Of a stretch of 64,000 bases of DNA, positions 23,451 to 34,803 are shown one piece after another. The stretch's first letter is position 1. Each line of letters starts with the position of its first letter. The position numbers and the translations under genes are program-made. This stretch comes from Phocoena phocoena. Its lineage: Eukaryota; Chordata; Mammalia; Artiodactyla; Phocoenidae. The notes below the pieces were generated by a model. It saw only the letters and a list, made by a program, of their open reading frames with translations. It ran no database searches and was not told the DNA's origin. The DNA lies in contig NC_089226.1 of NCBI RefSeq assembly GCF_963924675.1, positions 51,911,124-51,975,123 of the forward strand, given 5' to 3'.

Positions 23451-23933
23451 TTGTTTCTCAGGAAAGCTCTAAATAAAGAGAGTAGAAAGCAAGAATGTCA
23501 GACTTCAATTAATTTGGCAAAGGAGAGGTTAAATTTTAAGCTTATCAGTCTCTCTGGGAACATGAGAGGCAGTTACCCCATTCCATTTTGTTTGGAAGTC
23601 TTTGAAGGTATTCGACATTTTGACAATCTGAAGTGTCAGTCACTCATTCTGTGGCAAGTGCATAGAAACCTACATGAAATTTGCCTATTTGGTTTCTCAA
23701 AACTGTTGAACAGAAACTCTCTTTGTACCTTGGCAAATAGTACTAATCAAAACTTGAATAATAGACTTGTCATTTATCCTTTTCATTATAAGTTGGGTGG
23801 GTCTGGAGACTGTACAGTTTTCACACAAAAGAATGAACAACGTGTGTTTCAAGCTTGTTACAAAGTCATTTTTCCAGGCAAGAAAGAAAACGGAATAATA
23901 TTGGGTCTAATGGATCAAGGAATTCCTCCCTAA
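23451..23933 (+). other. 160-codon open frame in unique DNA
   Basis: This is the longest open frame outside recognised repeats. It starts MFLRKALNKES and ends LMDQGIPP. It has no signal peptide, clear domain or membrane segment. The surrounding DNA is AT-rich, where stops should be frequent. Over 64 kb and six frames one such frame is not very unlikely by chance. I cannot assign a function; it could be a remnant of an old retrocopy or nothing. Confidence 0.2.
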
Positions 23934-24109
23934 TTTGGCTAAATTTTCTTTAGTCCTAGAGAGAGGAAAATGAGATTAGTTCTCATTCTGTTATTTATTG
24001 ACCCTAATGTGCGTCACCATGCATTAAGCAGAATAGTAAAGATGGTGGGGACAGTTTAGACTCTGTGTTTGTGGCGCTCATAGTGGAAATTAGTAGAAGT
24101 ATTAAATGC
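23934..24109. other. Short unique stretch
   Basis: Nothing recognised. Confidence 0.3.
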
Positions 24110-24290
24110 ATGTCTTGGCTTTTGACAAGACTAGGTTCAAATTCTGACTCTCCTCACACTGTCTCTGATAAACTTCTTTGTATTTCTAAGTCTTTTATTC
24201 TTATTTGTAATTAACTCTAACAGTGATGCACACCGCTGAGGGTTTCAGTGAGGATCACATGACATTGTGAATCCAAACCACTTCGAACTC
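24110..24290 (+). repeat. MIR fragment
   Basis: CTAGGTTCAAATTCTGACTC and the later GAGGATCACATGACATTG follow the MIR order, with high divergence. Confidence 0.5.
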
Positions 24291-24299
24291 AGCAGTCTT

Positions 24300-24565
24300 T
24301 ACTGTGTGTATTATCATTATACATTACAGATTATCGTGGTGTTCTTGGACCTGTCATCGCAGAGCAGTGGGATTAACTGTGGATCACATACTTTGCATGT
24401 GCTTCATAAAAAACCTCTATTATTTTCATTTTATCAATAAGGATACTGAGAAACAGAACATTTATGAAACTTCCTTAAAACATTCGGTTAATAGTGGCAG
24501 AGTCAAGACTTAAGTCAAGTTCTTCCAGTTGTCAAACCTGTGTTCTACTCTGCAGTACTGCTGCT
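24300..24565 (-). repeat. MIR/L2-class fragment
   Basis: TTTATCAATAAGGATACTGA, then AGTGGCAGAGTCAAGACTTA and TGTGTTCTACTCTGCAG match reverse-strand MIR. Confidence 0.55.
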
Positions 24566-24989
24566 TTCTAAGTTAAAATAAAAAAGAAAAGAATAACACA
24601 ATAAATATTCATTTATTAGTGAAAAATCCTTTGGTACAGTTTTATTACTAACCAAATCTGCAAATTTATATCAGTATCCACATGTAAAATTGAATTGTAA
24701 AAGCAAATGTGAATTTTCTTATTGAGTGACATGCTTTCTGCAAGGAATTCCCCAATGAATAGGTCCTCTCTTCTCATAAGTTTTTATTTAGATGAGTTTT
24801 GGTTCAATTTTCCAGCCATGTTTATGGTGATTGCACATGCTGAACCAAAATTTAAGAGAGTGTTCTGAATACAAGTATCACTTCTTAAAATTGCATGTAA
24901 AGCCGTATATATTAAGCACAAATAGTTATTATCCCTTTTATAAGTCTATGGAGCAGTAAAGTTTGAGAAGACCGACTCTATTACAGGCC

Positions 24990-25250
24990 ATATTGTCCAG
25001 TGGTTAAGTGAGGGTGGATAAACCAGGCTAATGGAGGTCAGAGAGATTAGCATTCAGAGCTCCACCTCGGTCAGTCTAGCTGCATGGCCATGGGCAAGTT
25101 CATCTTTCAAGTTCAGTTTCCTCAATTGTAGAGTAGAAATAATAGTGATAGGAAATAGTGCCTATGCATGGTGCTGTTTTGAGAATTAAATGAGATCATG
25201 GTGCAGATTAATTAATTAGCCCAGTGCCTGAGAAGGAGCATTGAATAAAC
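24990..25250 (+). repeat. MIR fragment
   Basis: CCAGTGGTTAAGTG, GGCCATGGGCAAGTT, CAGTTTCCTCAATTGTAGAG, GAATTAAATGAGATCATG and CCCAGTGCCTGAGAAG appear in MIR order. Confidence 0.75.
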
Positions 25251-26019
25251 TGGATGGGGTTGTAGGATGTGGTTGTGTAGGTCTCCACCATCAGTTCTTT
25301 TCAACTTCAAGGGAAGCATTCTTACAGATAGGAAATCCACAAGGATAGATAAATCTCGAAGATGACGTTTTGATGGAAAATGTTCCCTAGAAAGCTCTCC
25401 ATTTTCAATTCTCTTTCAATTCTTCCTATTGCTATAGAGAAGTCTTCAATTAAGAGTTAGTGCACACATGAAAACACCTAGCGATCTTCATTTGTACAAA
25501 GAGGGCTTAGTGTGAAGAACTAACATACAGCTAGTATTTCTCAGCCCACAGCTACTGCAGGAGTGAGAGGTGGGATTTGAAAGGTACAGGCCTTCGGGGT
25601 ACCAGAAAGCTCAAACTGAAATGTTGAATTCATTAAATTGTACAGTAGTCTGTACATTTATAGTGGAGGACAGAACTCTTCCATCAAAAGACCATATGAC
25701 CCAGAGCCTAGCTATTGGTTTCTAATACTATTCTCCAATGGAAGGTACCCAACCCCTTGGATAAATGGCTGATTTTAGAGCTGAGGCATGGAATATACAA
25801 GATAAACCTAGAGTATCTCATAGTGCCAGAAACTAAGGAATTCTCAAAACAAAATGAGGAGGGTATGCCAAAAAACAGAGAAGCCAGCTGAAAGAGCTCC
25901 CTATGGCCAAAGCTGGAACAATTCGAATAACAAAATTAACAGTCTAGTATATAGACCTATACCCCTGAGTACAAAATGAAGTCCTCACCAATATAAATAA
26001 TTGATAGAATGAAAAATGA
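25251..26019. other. Unique DNA, no gene seen
   Basis: No repeat recognised with confidence; the right part may already be old L1. Confidence 0.3.
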
Positions 26020-26728
26020 AAAGGCGGGGGCGATGGGGAGATGGGTAGATAAATCTCCATAAGAAGAATTTCAAGTAATTTATGAAATACTTGATCTTCT
26101 ACTCCTTAATTATGGACTATGCTTAGTGACTTGCTTATAACGAGTACAGCGTGGAAGGGCTAGGGGAAATAACTTTACAGTGGGGAGTCCTGACAAGTAC
26201 TCCCTTAACTAGTAGATTAAGTTTAACATCATCAGTGATAAGTCATATATTGATCGCCTGTACCCTTGGTAAGTGCTGATAATGGTACTTGACCTGTAGG
26301 GGTCTTCCTTCCCCAAACCCATAACCCCAGTCTAACCAGAAGAAAATACATCACACAAACCTAAGCTGAGGAATATTCTGTAAAATACCTGACAAGTAGT
26401 CTTCAAAACTGTCATGGTTATCAAGGACAATGAGAAACTGTCACAGCCCATAGGAGCCTAAGGAGACATGACAACTTAATGTAATGTGGTGTCCTGAATG
26501 AAACAGAAAAGGGACATTAAAAAAACCTAAACCTAATAAACTATGAATAAAGTCTGAAGTTTAGTTAATAAGAATGTATCGGTATTGTTTCATTGATTGG
26601 GACAAATGTGCCATATTAATATAAGATATTAACAATGGGAGAAACTAGGTGCAGGGTATACAGAAACTGTTCTATCTTTTCAACTTTTCTATAAACCTAA
26701 AGCTATTCTAAAATAAAACAGATAATAT
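26020..26728 (+). mobile_element. Old L1 3' UTR (L1MB/L1MC type)
   Basis: GAGACATGACAACTTAATGT, GGACATTAAAAAAACC, AAAGTCTGAAGTTTAGTTAA, AGATATTAACAATGGGAGAA and CTATTCTAAAATAAAA are the standard words of an old L1 3' UTR. The left edge is uncertain. Confidence 0.7.
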
Positions 26729-26854
26729 GAAAGATAGTCCTACTCAACTTCTAATGCTTTCTTTTAAAATTATTCTTACTGTCCAATATGGTAGCTGTTA
26801 GCCACTTGGGCACTTGAAATGTGGCTAGTGTAAAATAAGATGTGCTTTCACTAC

Positions 26855-26954
26855 TGTATGTAAAATAGATAACCAACAAAGACCTATTGTATAGGACAGG
26901 GAACTATACTCAATATTTTTTAATAACCTCTAAAGGAAAATAATCTGAAAAAGA

Positions 26955-27001
<47 letters not shown>

Positions 27002-27060
27002 CAGCACACCTGAAACTAACATAACATTGTAAATTAACTATACTTCAATAAAAAATATTA
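26855..27060 (+). mobile_element. 5'-truncated L1 3' end with (TG)n
   Basis: AAAATAGATAACCAACAAAG and CACACCTGAAACTAACATAA are the 3' UTR words shared with the element at 44535. A (TG)n run of about 17 units (26962-26996) has expanded inside it. Confidence 0.8.
26962..26996. repeat. (TG)n microsatellite
   Basis: An uninterrupted TG run of about 17 units flanked by TA steps. Confidence 0.95.
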
Positions 27061-28755
27061 CAGTACATAAATAACTAAGAATAAAATGAGATGTGCTTTA
27101 AGTGTAAAATACACACCTGATTTGGAAGACTTAGTCTGTAGAGAAAAAGAATGCAAAATGCCCTTATTAATACTTTTTCTTATCTATTACATATTGAAAT
27201 GATATTTTGGGTATATTGGGTTAAGTAAAGTATATTATTTAACTTCATCCATTTATATTTACTTTTCTTAATGTGACTACTAAAACATTTAAAATTTATT
27301 CTGTAACACATTGTTTCTGTTGGACAGCACTATTCTAAACTATTAACAAGGACATGTTTGGGTGTTTTAGGAGAACAGAGTATGTGTTCTATGTGTTTAC
27401 TTAAGTGTTTGTATATATGTGGATTTTCCATATCATTTTATTTTTGTTGTTACTGTAATTTTTGAATGGATGATAACCCAAGCACTTGAGGAAGAAATTC
27501 AAATTAAAATTTTCAGCCTTTGGGGCAGATTTTTACATATAGTTATTTGTTTATCTGAACAGTACCTAAGACTAGACTAGATCCTATGCAGGTTGATGGG
27601 TGGTCTTGTAGTCGACCTTCTCACCTTAGATGTTGCCTGCAGGTCGCATCTGCTGTGCATTTGGGATTGCTTTGTGCGTTATTTCCCCCCAAGGATTCTA
27701 TGAGATACTGCATGATCAGTATACAGCAAAGGCAAAGTAGAGACACATTCTTTCCCCCATTTTATCTAAAACTATAGGTGCCCTTCCCATGAAAAATGTG
27801 TGACTATATCCCAAACTTACAAATCCCCATTGCCTGAAATAAATAAACGGTGCTTTATGTGAGTAAAAGAGCACTGATTTTATTCATGCTGCCTTCTGAG
27901 TGATACCTGGCAGTTAAAAAAAAAAAGGACAAACTTCCATTTTCTTCCTTTTCTACCTGGAGAAGTCTTCATTCTTCAGGACCTAGCTTCAGGCACCTCT
28001 TATTCTCAAGATTTTCCTCATCCCAACTTTAAATATCTCTGTGCTCCCAGAACACTGGCTGGAAAACACTGTCCGCAACAATATTGCAACGTACTCTTGT
28101 TAGTATGGTAGTGGTATGTCTCGCTCACTCAGTTTTGAGATCCTATGTCTTTCCTATGGTAGCAAGATGTGAGAAATAATTTTTGTGACTGACCTAGGTG
28201 CCAGTCCTTGCTTTAAACAAACACAAATCCAGTGCAAAGTCAAATAAAGACAGGAAAAACTATCAGGACAATATAAAACAGTAGGTAGTTAACAAATGAC
28301 TGACTGAATGACCACAATAATGTCATCCCTTACATGTGTGTAGGTTAAGTTCCAATTACATCTCTTGCCAAATATAACTGTTCACCCTACAATATGCCTG
28401 GTTATTTGCCCTATGCTCTTCCTAAATTATTGAACAATGTTATTTTTCCCTTCTAATGCTGATGACTTTATTATAAATGTTGATGGCTAGAACTCATCTT
28501 GGCAAAATGAGAAAATAAGAGAAGCCTTAGGCAACCTGAAGAAAAGACAGATCAGCTCAGACCTTCCTTCAGTAAATCTAAGGGGAGCACAGGCCTGGGA
28601 TGGATGGTTGAAGTTACTCTGGGTGACTATACTATTTGAACTTTGTTGCACTCCTATTATTTAGATAGCAAGAGGAGGTTGCTTTTAATAGAACTAATAG
28701 AAATAATATGTTTCTAAATTTGATAAAAATCACAATATATTATAAATTAAGAACA
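27061..28755. other. Unique DNA, no gene seen
   Basis: No confident repeat. Only short frames, such as 63 codons at 27586, with no recognisable features. Confidence 0.35.
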
Positions 28756-28769
28756 TTTATTTATCAGGA

Positions 28770-29690
28770 GAATAAAAAGGAAACTCACAGTGAAAAACAT
28801 GTTTGCAGTACATATATCTGACAAACCACCTGTACCCAGAATATATAAAGAACTTACCTAAATCAACAGGAAAATGTGGACAACCCAACGGAAAAGTGGG
28901 CAAAGGAATGGGTACTTCACAAAAGCGGGTATCCAAATGGCTATTGAAATATATGAAAAAATGCTCAATTTCATTAGTCATCAGGGAATGTAAATTAAAA
29001 ACATAGTACTATATTACTACATACCCACCAAAATAGCTGAGATGAACAAGAGGGAAAATATCCAAGATTAGCAAGGATGTGGATGAACCAGGACTCTCCT
29101 ACATTGCTGGTGGGAGTGTAATTCGATACAGCCATTTGGAAACTATTTGACATTGCATCCTGAAATTGAACATATGTATAACCTTGGCAGTCCACTCCCA
29201 TGTCTACTCAATAGAAAGCATACATGTTTACCAAAATCCACATATTAGAATGTTTATCACAACTCTGTTCATAACAGCCTCTAATTGGAAACTACACAAA
29301 TGTCAGTCAACAGTAAAAAGGGAAAATTAGCTGGGCAATGAGAATTGGGTGATATAAAACTGGTACATTCACAAATATAGATGCCTCTCACAAACTTAAC
29401 ACTGAGGGGAAATTGAGACAAAATAGAGTATACATGGTAATAATTCATTTTACAATAAATTCAAAGCAGGCAAACTTAATATATGTTGTTGGAATTCAGA
29501 AACGAAGTTAACCAGGGGTGAAGAGCAGAATAATGAGTGGCTGGGAGCACAAGGAGTGTCTGGGATGCTGGTAATGTTCTGTGCCTTCATTTGAGTGCTA
29601 ATTACGTGTGTGTGTTTAGTTATAAAAATGTATGACTGTACACTTGTGATATATAAGCAAATAATTCCAATTAAAACATTTACCCCAAAA
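28770..29690 (+). mobile_element. Old L1 fragment (ORF2 C-terminus to 3' UTR)
   Basis: GTACCCAGAATATATAAAGA, AAAATGCTCAATTTCATTAG, ATTGCTGGTGGGAGTGTAAT and CAACTCTGTTCATAACAGCC are diverged ORF2 and ORF2-end words in the correct order. Both ends are approximate. Confidence 0.75.
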
Positions 29691-29839
29691 AAGGCTGCAA
29701 TACCAGTTCTTTTCCATTTTAGGTACAGGTTGAGGTATAGAGTATTGCATAATCCAGGGAGCACCTGTATGAGGTTGCATAAAAATAAAGTCTTTACCCA
29801 GGTGTGCTTGGGCTACTCTGTAGTTAACATTAAGGGGAG

Positions 29840-30025
29840 GTATTCCAGACACTGTCCTGATAATTTGTCATGCATTATGTCATTTAATCTGCACAGCAAT
29901 ATCAAGAGGTAGAAATTATTACCTACATTTTACAGAAGGGAAATTTACTTGATTTGCCTAAAGGAGCAGTCAACTCAGACTCATACACTTGTCAGCCTGA
30001 CTTCAGAACTTGACCTGTTAGCTAT
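29840..30025 (-). repeat. MIR fragment
   Basis: ATTTTACAGAAGGGAAATTT and the following ACACTTGTCAGCCTGACTTC fit reverse-strand MIR. Confidence 0.5.
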
Positions 30026-30329
30026 CATGCTGTAGTCTTTATTTTTTACTTTCTTTATTAAATTGAATTCCTTTCTCTACAGGAGAATATTTCAAAGGGC
30101 GAATATTGGCTGGCAGTGACCTATGGGCCTCTCTGCACAACTTAGCCGCCCCTCAATCCGGAATTACAAAAGGGAATTTGTGAACCACGTTACTCTGTGT
30201 GCCTAGAATACAAATTTGCTCATAACACCTATACACCCTCTGCAGAGCAGCTAGGAATGAATACCTTGTGGGATATGTATTTAGGGAGGAGCCACTGATG
30301 AGGCTGGCAATAGGTGAGCCTCAGCTTGA

Positions 30330-31000
30330 TGAGAGGAGACTGAAATCTAGTTCCATTTTGTCAACATCAAGTTGTGTAATGCTGGACATGATATTTGCAC
30401 GTTCTGAGCCTCGGGTTTTGCAGTTGTAAAAATGGGAAACAATAATTACTTCTCTGATTCCCAAAGTGTAGTAGTATTCTCTCCTTTCCTTTTTTTTTTT
30501 TTCTTTTGGTTTTGCTTCTTTTTCTTTTCTTTCTTTTCTTTTTGTAAATACTCTGTACTCTTTAGCCACTCATACATATGCTATGTTAGTTTTATCCTCA
30601 CAGTAAATGATATCTGTTTCTATCCCCACTTTTCTAAGGGGAAATTAAGGCTCAGAGAGATTAAGTAGTTTGTTTAAGTTCATATACCTGTGTCATTTTT
30701 CCTCCATTACTTTAATGTCTCTGAGCCTCAGCTATAAAATGGAAATAATTGTAATATTTTATCTGGCATATAGGGTGGTTTTTATCTGTTTGTCATGGTT
30801 GTACTTTTGTTTAATTTTAATATTTACTGGGGACCCACTATATGCCAGGCCATCCGCTAACCACTTTCAAATATATCATCTCACAAATCATCCTCATAAC
30901 AACCCAAGATTGAAATTAAATCCATTTTACAGACAAGGAAACTAAGTCTCAAACAGACCCAGTCATTTTCTCAAACCTGTCCAGCTAGAATCAAGCCCAG
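30330..31000. repeat. Cluster of MIR fragments in both orientations
   Basis: Plus-strand MIR words lie near 30400 (CTGAGCCTCGGGTTTTGCAG) and 30720 (CTGAGCCTCAGCTATAAAAT). Minus-strand words lie near 30640 (GAAATTAAGGCTCAGAGAGA) and 30930 (TTTTACAGACAAGGAAACTA). A T-rich run lies at 30488-30545. Confidence 0.6.
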
Positions 31001-31823
31001 TTTTATCTTACTGCATCAAGTAGAACCTACTCACTAAGCTCAGGGCCCTCAATTTTATGGTTCAGAGAATAAAAATATGTTAAGGTAAAAAGTAATCATT
31101 TAAACAATAGTATAAAGGAGAAACTTAATTTTGAACAAAATTAAATGCTTTGTGACAAAAACCAATGTCATTAACTTCTTTATTTTTCTTTTTTATCATA
31201 ATTTGAAATTAAATCATTCACTTCAATCACTTATTCTTTATTTATTCAAAGAAATATCAGTTAACTTCCTAATGGGACTGAGCACTAAGGAACTAGGAAG
31301 GGAAACCTACTATTCCCTCCTTAAGGACAAGCTTGGGTTAGGGGGAGAGTGAAGGTTGAACTGGTGGAAGTGGGGAGACAGCATAGAAAAGGAAATATAG
31401 TTAAAGACCATGTGGTGTGACAAGGATAAGCACTAAAGTGGAGCCCCCAAACCAGGTAGGAGGTGAATCCCCATTTGTTGATTCTTGAAGATGTTAGGAG
31501 ACAGCCAAGCAGAGAAGGGAATTAGGGTGTCTAGGGGGTGGAAATAACTTATGTAAAAACTGAAAACCTGACAAATCCTGATGAGTTCTAAGACAGGCAA
31601 CTGTTCCAAGTATTTGTACTGATATGATGGTGAGTGGCAGAGGCAGTGGCAGAGCCATGTGTTTTGAGACCTGAAGCTTACACAAGTGAGGAACACTCCT
31701 TCAGGAAAACACACACAGTCAGGTTAACATAGTGCATATTTCTTTAGAATGAGAAAAGAAATCACACAAAAACAACTGGATCTTTGGAGATTCAAGCCCC
31801 TTTCTTCCTGAATCAGAAATGCT
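31001..31823. other. Unique DNA, no gene seen
   Basis: No repeat recognised. The frames at 31433-31714 on the minus strand have no recognisable domain. Confidence 0.35.
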
Positions 31824-32530
31824 TATACATGTGCTACATCTTTACCCATTCGTCTGTCAATGGACACCTAGGTTGCTTCCGTGTCCTGCCTATTATAAGT
31901 AGAGCTGCAATGAATATTGTGGTACATGACTCTTTTTGAATGATGGTTTTCTCAGGATGTGTGCCCAGGAGTAGGATTGCTGGGTCATATGGTAGTTCTA
32001 TTTGTAGTTTTTTAAGGAACTTCCATACTGTTCTTCGCCACAAAAGCAATGAAATTGAGTTATTTGTAGTGAGGTGGATGGACCTAGAGTCTGTCTCACA
32101 GAGTGAAGTAAGTCAGAAAGAGAAAAACAAATACCGTATGCTAACACATATATATGGAATCTTAAAAAAAAAAAAAAAAAGGTTCTAGTGAACCTAGGGG
32201 CAGGACAGGAATAAAGACACAGAAGTAGAGAATGGAGTTGAGGACAAAGCGAGGGGGAAGGGTAAGCTGACATGAAGTGAGAGAGTGGCATGTACATATA
32301 TACACCACCAAGTGTAAAATAGCTAGTGAGAAGCAACTGCATAGCACAGGGAGATCAGCTCGGTGCTTTGTGACCACCTAGAGGGGTGGGATAGGGAGGG
32401 TGGGAGGGAGACGCAAGAGGGAGGTGATATGGGGATATATGTATACATATAGCTGCTTCACTTTGTTATAAAGCAGAAACTAACACAACATTGTAAAGCA
32501 ATTATACGCCAATAAAGATGTTAAAATAAA
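31824..32530 (+). mobile_element. L1 3' end with inverted 5' part (twin priming)
   Basis: 31824-32041 is L1 ORF2 C-terminal sequence on the minus strand; it matches 11095-11312 of the full L1, reversed. From 32042 the orientation flips to plus and matches the full L1 from about 11333 to its end. About 20 bases of L1 are missing at the join. This head-to-head layout is the known product of twin priming during L1 insertion. The 3' part includes an internal A run (32164-32180) and ends CCAATAAAGATGTTAAAATA. I could not find a clear TSD. Confidence 0.88.
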
Positions 32531-32829
32531 GACATCTACATAAAAAAATTATATGTACAGAATATGAACATTGTACTTTAATGCCTAAATGATGAGACAA
32601 GATAAAATAAGAATTATATTCCTGTTGAAAAAAAAAAGAAACGTTTATATAGCCTGACTTAATCAGAGGAACACTTAAAAGAGGTATGGAAAGGGTTTCC
32701 CTTCCATCTGGCCTTGAAGAAGTAAGCTGCCACATACTGTGAGAGGGTCATATAGCAAGGAATTATGAATGGCTTCTAGGAATTCAGAGTTGACAGCCAC
32801 CATAAAAACGGGGACCTCAGCCATACAAT
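32531..32829. other. Short unique stretch
   Basis: Nothing recognised. Confidence 0.3.
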
Positions 32830-33066
32830 GGCAAGATGTTGGATTTTTCCAACAACTATGTGAGCTTGGAATGGGACTTCAAGCTCCAGAAGGGAGCATA
32901 GCCTGGCTGACATCTTTGTTGTAGTTTTGTGAGACCCTGCACGAAGGATCCAGAGAAGCCATGCCTGAACTCCTGGCCCATAGAAACTTTGAAATAATAA
33001 ATATATATTATTTTAAGCTGTTAGTTTTGTGATAATTTGTTATCCATCGATAGAAAACTAATTACA
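32830..33066 (+). mobile_element. MLT1-class LTR 3' part
   Basis: TTTGTGAGACCCTGCACGAA, ATGCCTGAACTCCTGGCCCA, AAATAATAAATATATATTAT and ATCGATAGAAAACTAATTAC match the 3' half of a diverged MaLR-type LTR. Confidence 0.6.
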
Positions 33067-33219
33067 TCAGGAAAACCAAAACAAAAAGAGTTAGGTATGC
33101 CACACTTTTAAATCATAGCACTGTGATGATTGATGGATATAATAAAACGATTACAACCAAAAATGGCTTGACCTACAAGTCTGTGACACTTTTAATTGTC
33201 TCTGTGAGATATAATGTCA

Positions 33220-33375
33220 GGGCAACTGTTCTAATTTCAAATACTGGTGCCAATTTACTGGGTTACCCTGGGTTCATCACTCTCTTCTATGGGTTTCAGT
33301 GTTCTTGTCTTCACAGTGAGAGGATGGGATAACTTGATCTCCAAGGATTTTCCTGCTCTGACACTTTTATGAAAT
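33220..33375 (+). repeat. MIR fragment
   Basis: TACCCTGGGTTCATCAC and ATAACTTGATCTCCAAGGAT fit a MIR-class element. Confidence 0.5.
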
Positions 33376-34560
33376 TCTCATATGTACTATCAGATGACAA
33401 TCTCCATGAAAGTCAGTGGCCCTTCTGTATTTGTACATAGGTTCCATAAGTTTAGACACCCAGTTTTCTTTCCATTTCAAAGTGGACTGGATTGTGTATT
33501 GAAATTCTGCCCTTTCCGCAAAATATAATTGTAGATGAGCACAGATAATTCATTCTCAGAAACAGTCTATTCACTTAGATTAACCACACCTAAAACCAAA
33601 ATCTTCTTGACCCAAGAGTTTTCATTTAGAACTTGCTGATTCAATAGAAAGATATCAAATTATATCCCCTGTTAATTTTAAATTAACTCAAAGTATTTAA
33701 TTAACACCTCTTCAAACAGAAAAAAAAAATAATAAGGATACTTTCCACTGAAGGCAGTGAAGACCACTTAAGAGATTTTTATAAATCAAATTTAAACCCT
33801 GTACCCATTCAGACTCTTTCACAATTAAGAATATTCATGGTATAGATTCATATAAAGCAATTAGCAGCTCTGGGGAATGGATGGGGTGGGAGGGATACTA
33901 AGAAAGACTTGATTAAATGTTGAAGTGAAGTGAAGCTGAGGCTTTCCATAATTGTAGAAGAGGAACCTGGTCCCTTAGGTATATTTTAAAACAAGAAGGA
34001 AAACTATAAAACCTGTGAGCTCACTACAGACCATTCAATCTGACGGTGCACATGACAAGCCTGCTTATATATTAGGTTCTGAGGTCTGTAATGGGGAAAA
34101 AAAAAAAAAAAAACATGGGGCTGAGTCAGTGGGCCCAGCAGTTTTATCATTAGTTTGCTAGATGGCCTGGGCTAGGTCACTTGACTTCTTTGGGCTTCCT
34201 TTTCCTTTTTTAACCAAAAATATGTTATTTATATTTACTCAGCATTTTCCAAAATGTATTACAAGGACTACTTGTTTGTTGGGCTCTTGATCTGTGTTAA
34301 AATACAGAGACCATTTTTAATAGTTCTGTTTTAGGGAAGTCTGGGAATCAAATGGATTTAATTTTTTATCTTCTAGTAGTAGAATTTCTTGGAGTCTTTT
34401 CCAGGCTGATGGGTCATGTGAATCTCCCAGGTAATTACCCTATCAGCTTGTTTGATGAAAGGATCCCCTGTTCTTAGAAAATATCTGGGAACTGTGTTAG
34501 ACAGAACCCATGTTGGAAAGCAGCAGATGAGGTGATCTCTAAAGACCTTGACAGCTCAAA
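33376..34560. other. Unique DNA, no gene seen
   Basis: Contains a 20-base A-run at about 34096-34113. No repeat recognised. Confidence 0.35.
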
Positions 34561-34574
34561 ATCCTTTGACTCTT

Positions 34575-34789
34575 TTTTTTTTTTTTTTTTTGCGGTATGC
34601 GGGCCTCTCACTGTTGTGGCCTCTCCCGTTGGCGGAGCACAGGCTCCGGACGCGCAGGCTCAGCGGCCATGGCTCACGGGCCCAGCCGCTCCGTGGCATG
34701 TGTGGGATCCTCCCGGACCGGGGCACGAACCCGTGGTCCCTGCATCGGCAGGTGGACTCTCAACCACTGCGCCACCAGGGAAGCCCAAC
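34575..34789 (-). mobile_element. CHR SINE
   Basis: The tail is poly-T on the plus strand, then the reversed body and head ending CAGGGAAGCCC. The TSD ATCCTTTGACTCTT is exact at 34561-34574 and 34790-34803. Confidence 0.95.
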
Positions 34790-34803
34790 ATCCTTTGACT
34801 CTT

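Noticed and set aside
30070..30190. Possible exon after CTTTCTCTACAG
   Set aside because: The acceptor looks good, but no donor follows and the frames are soon closed.
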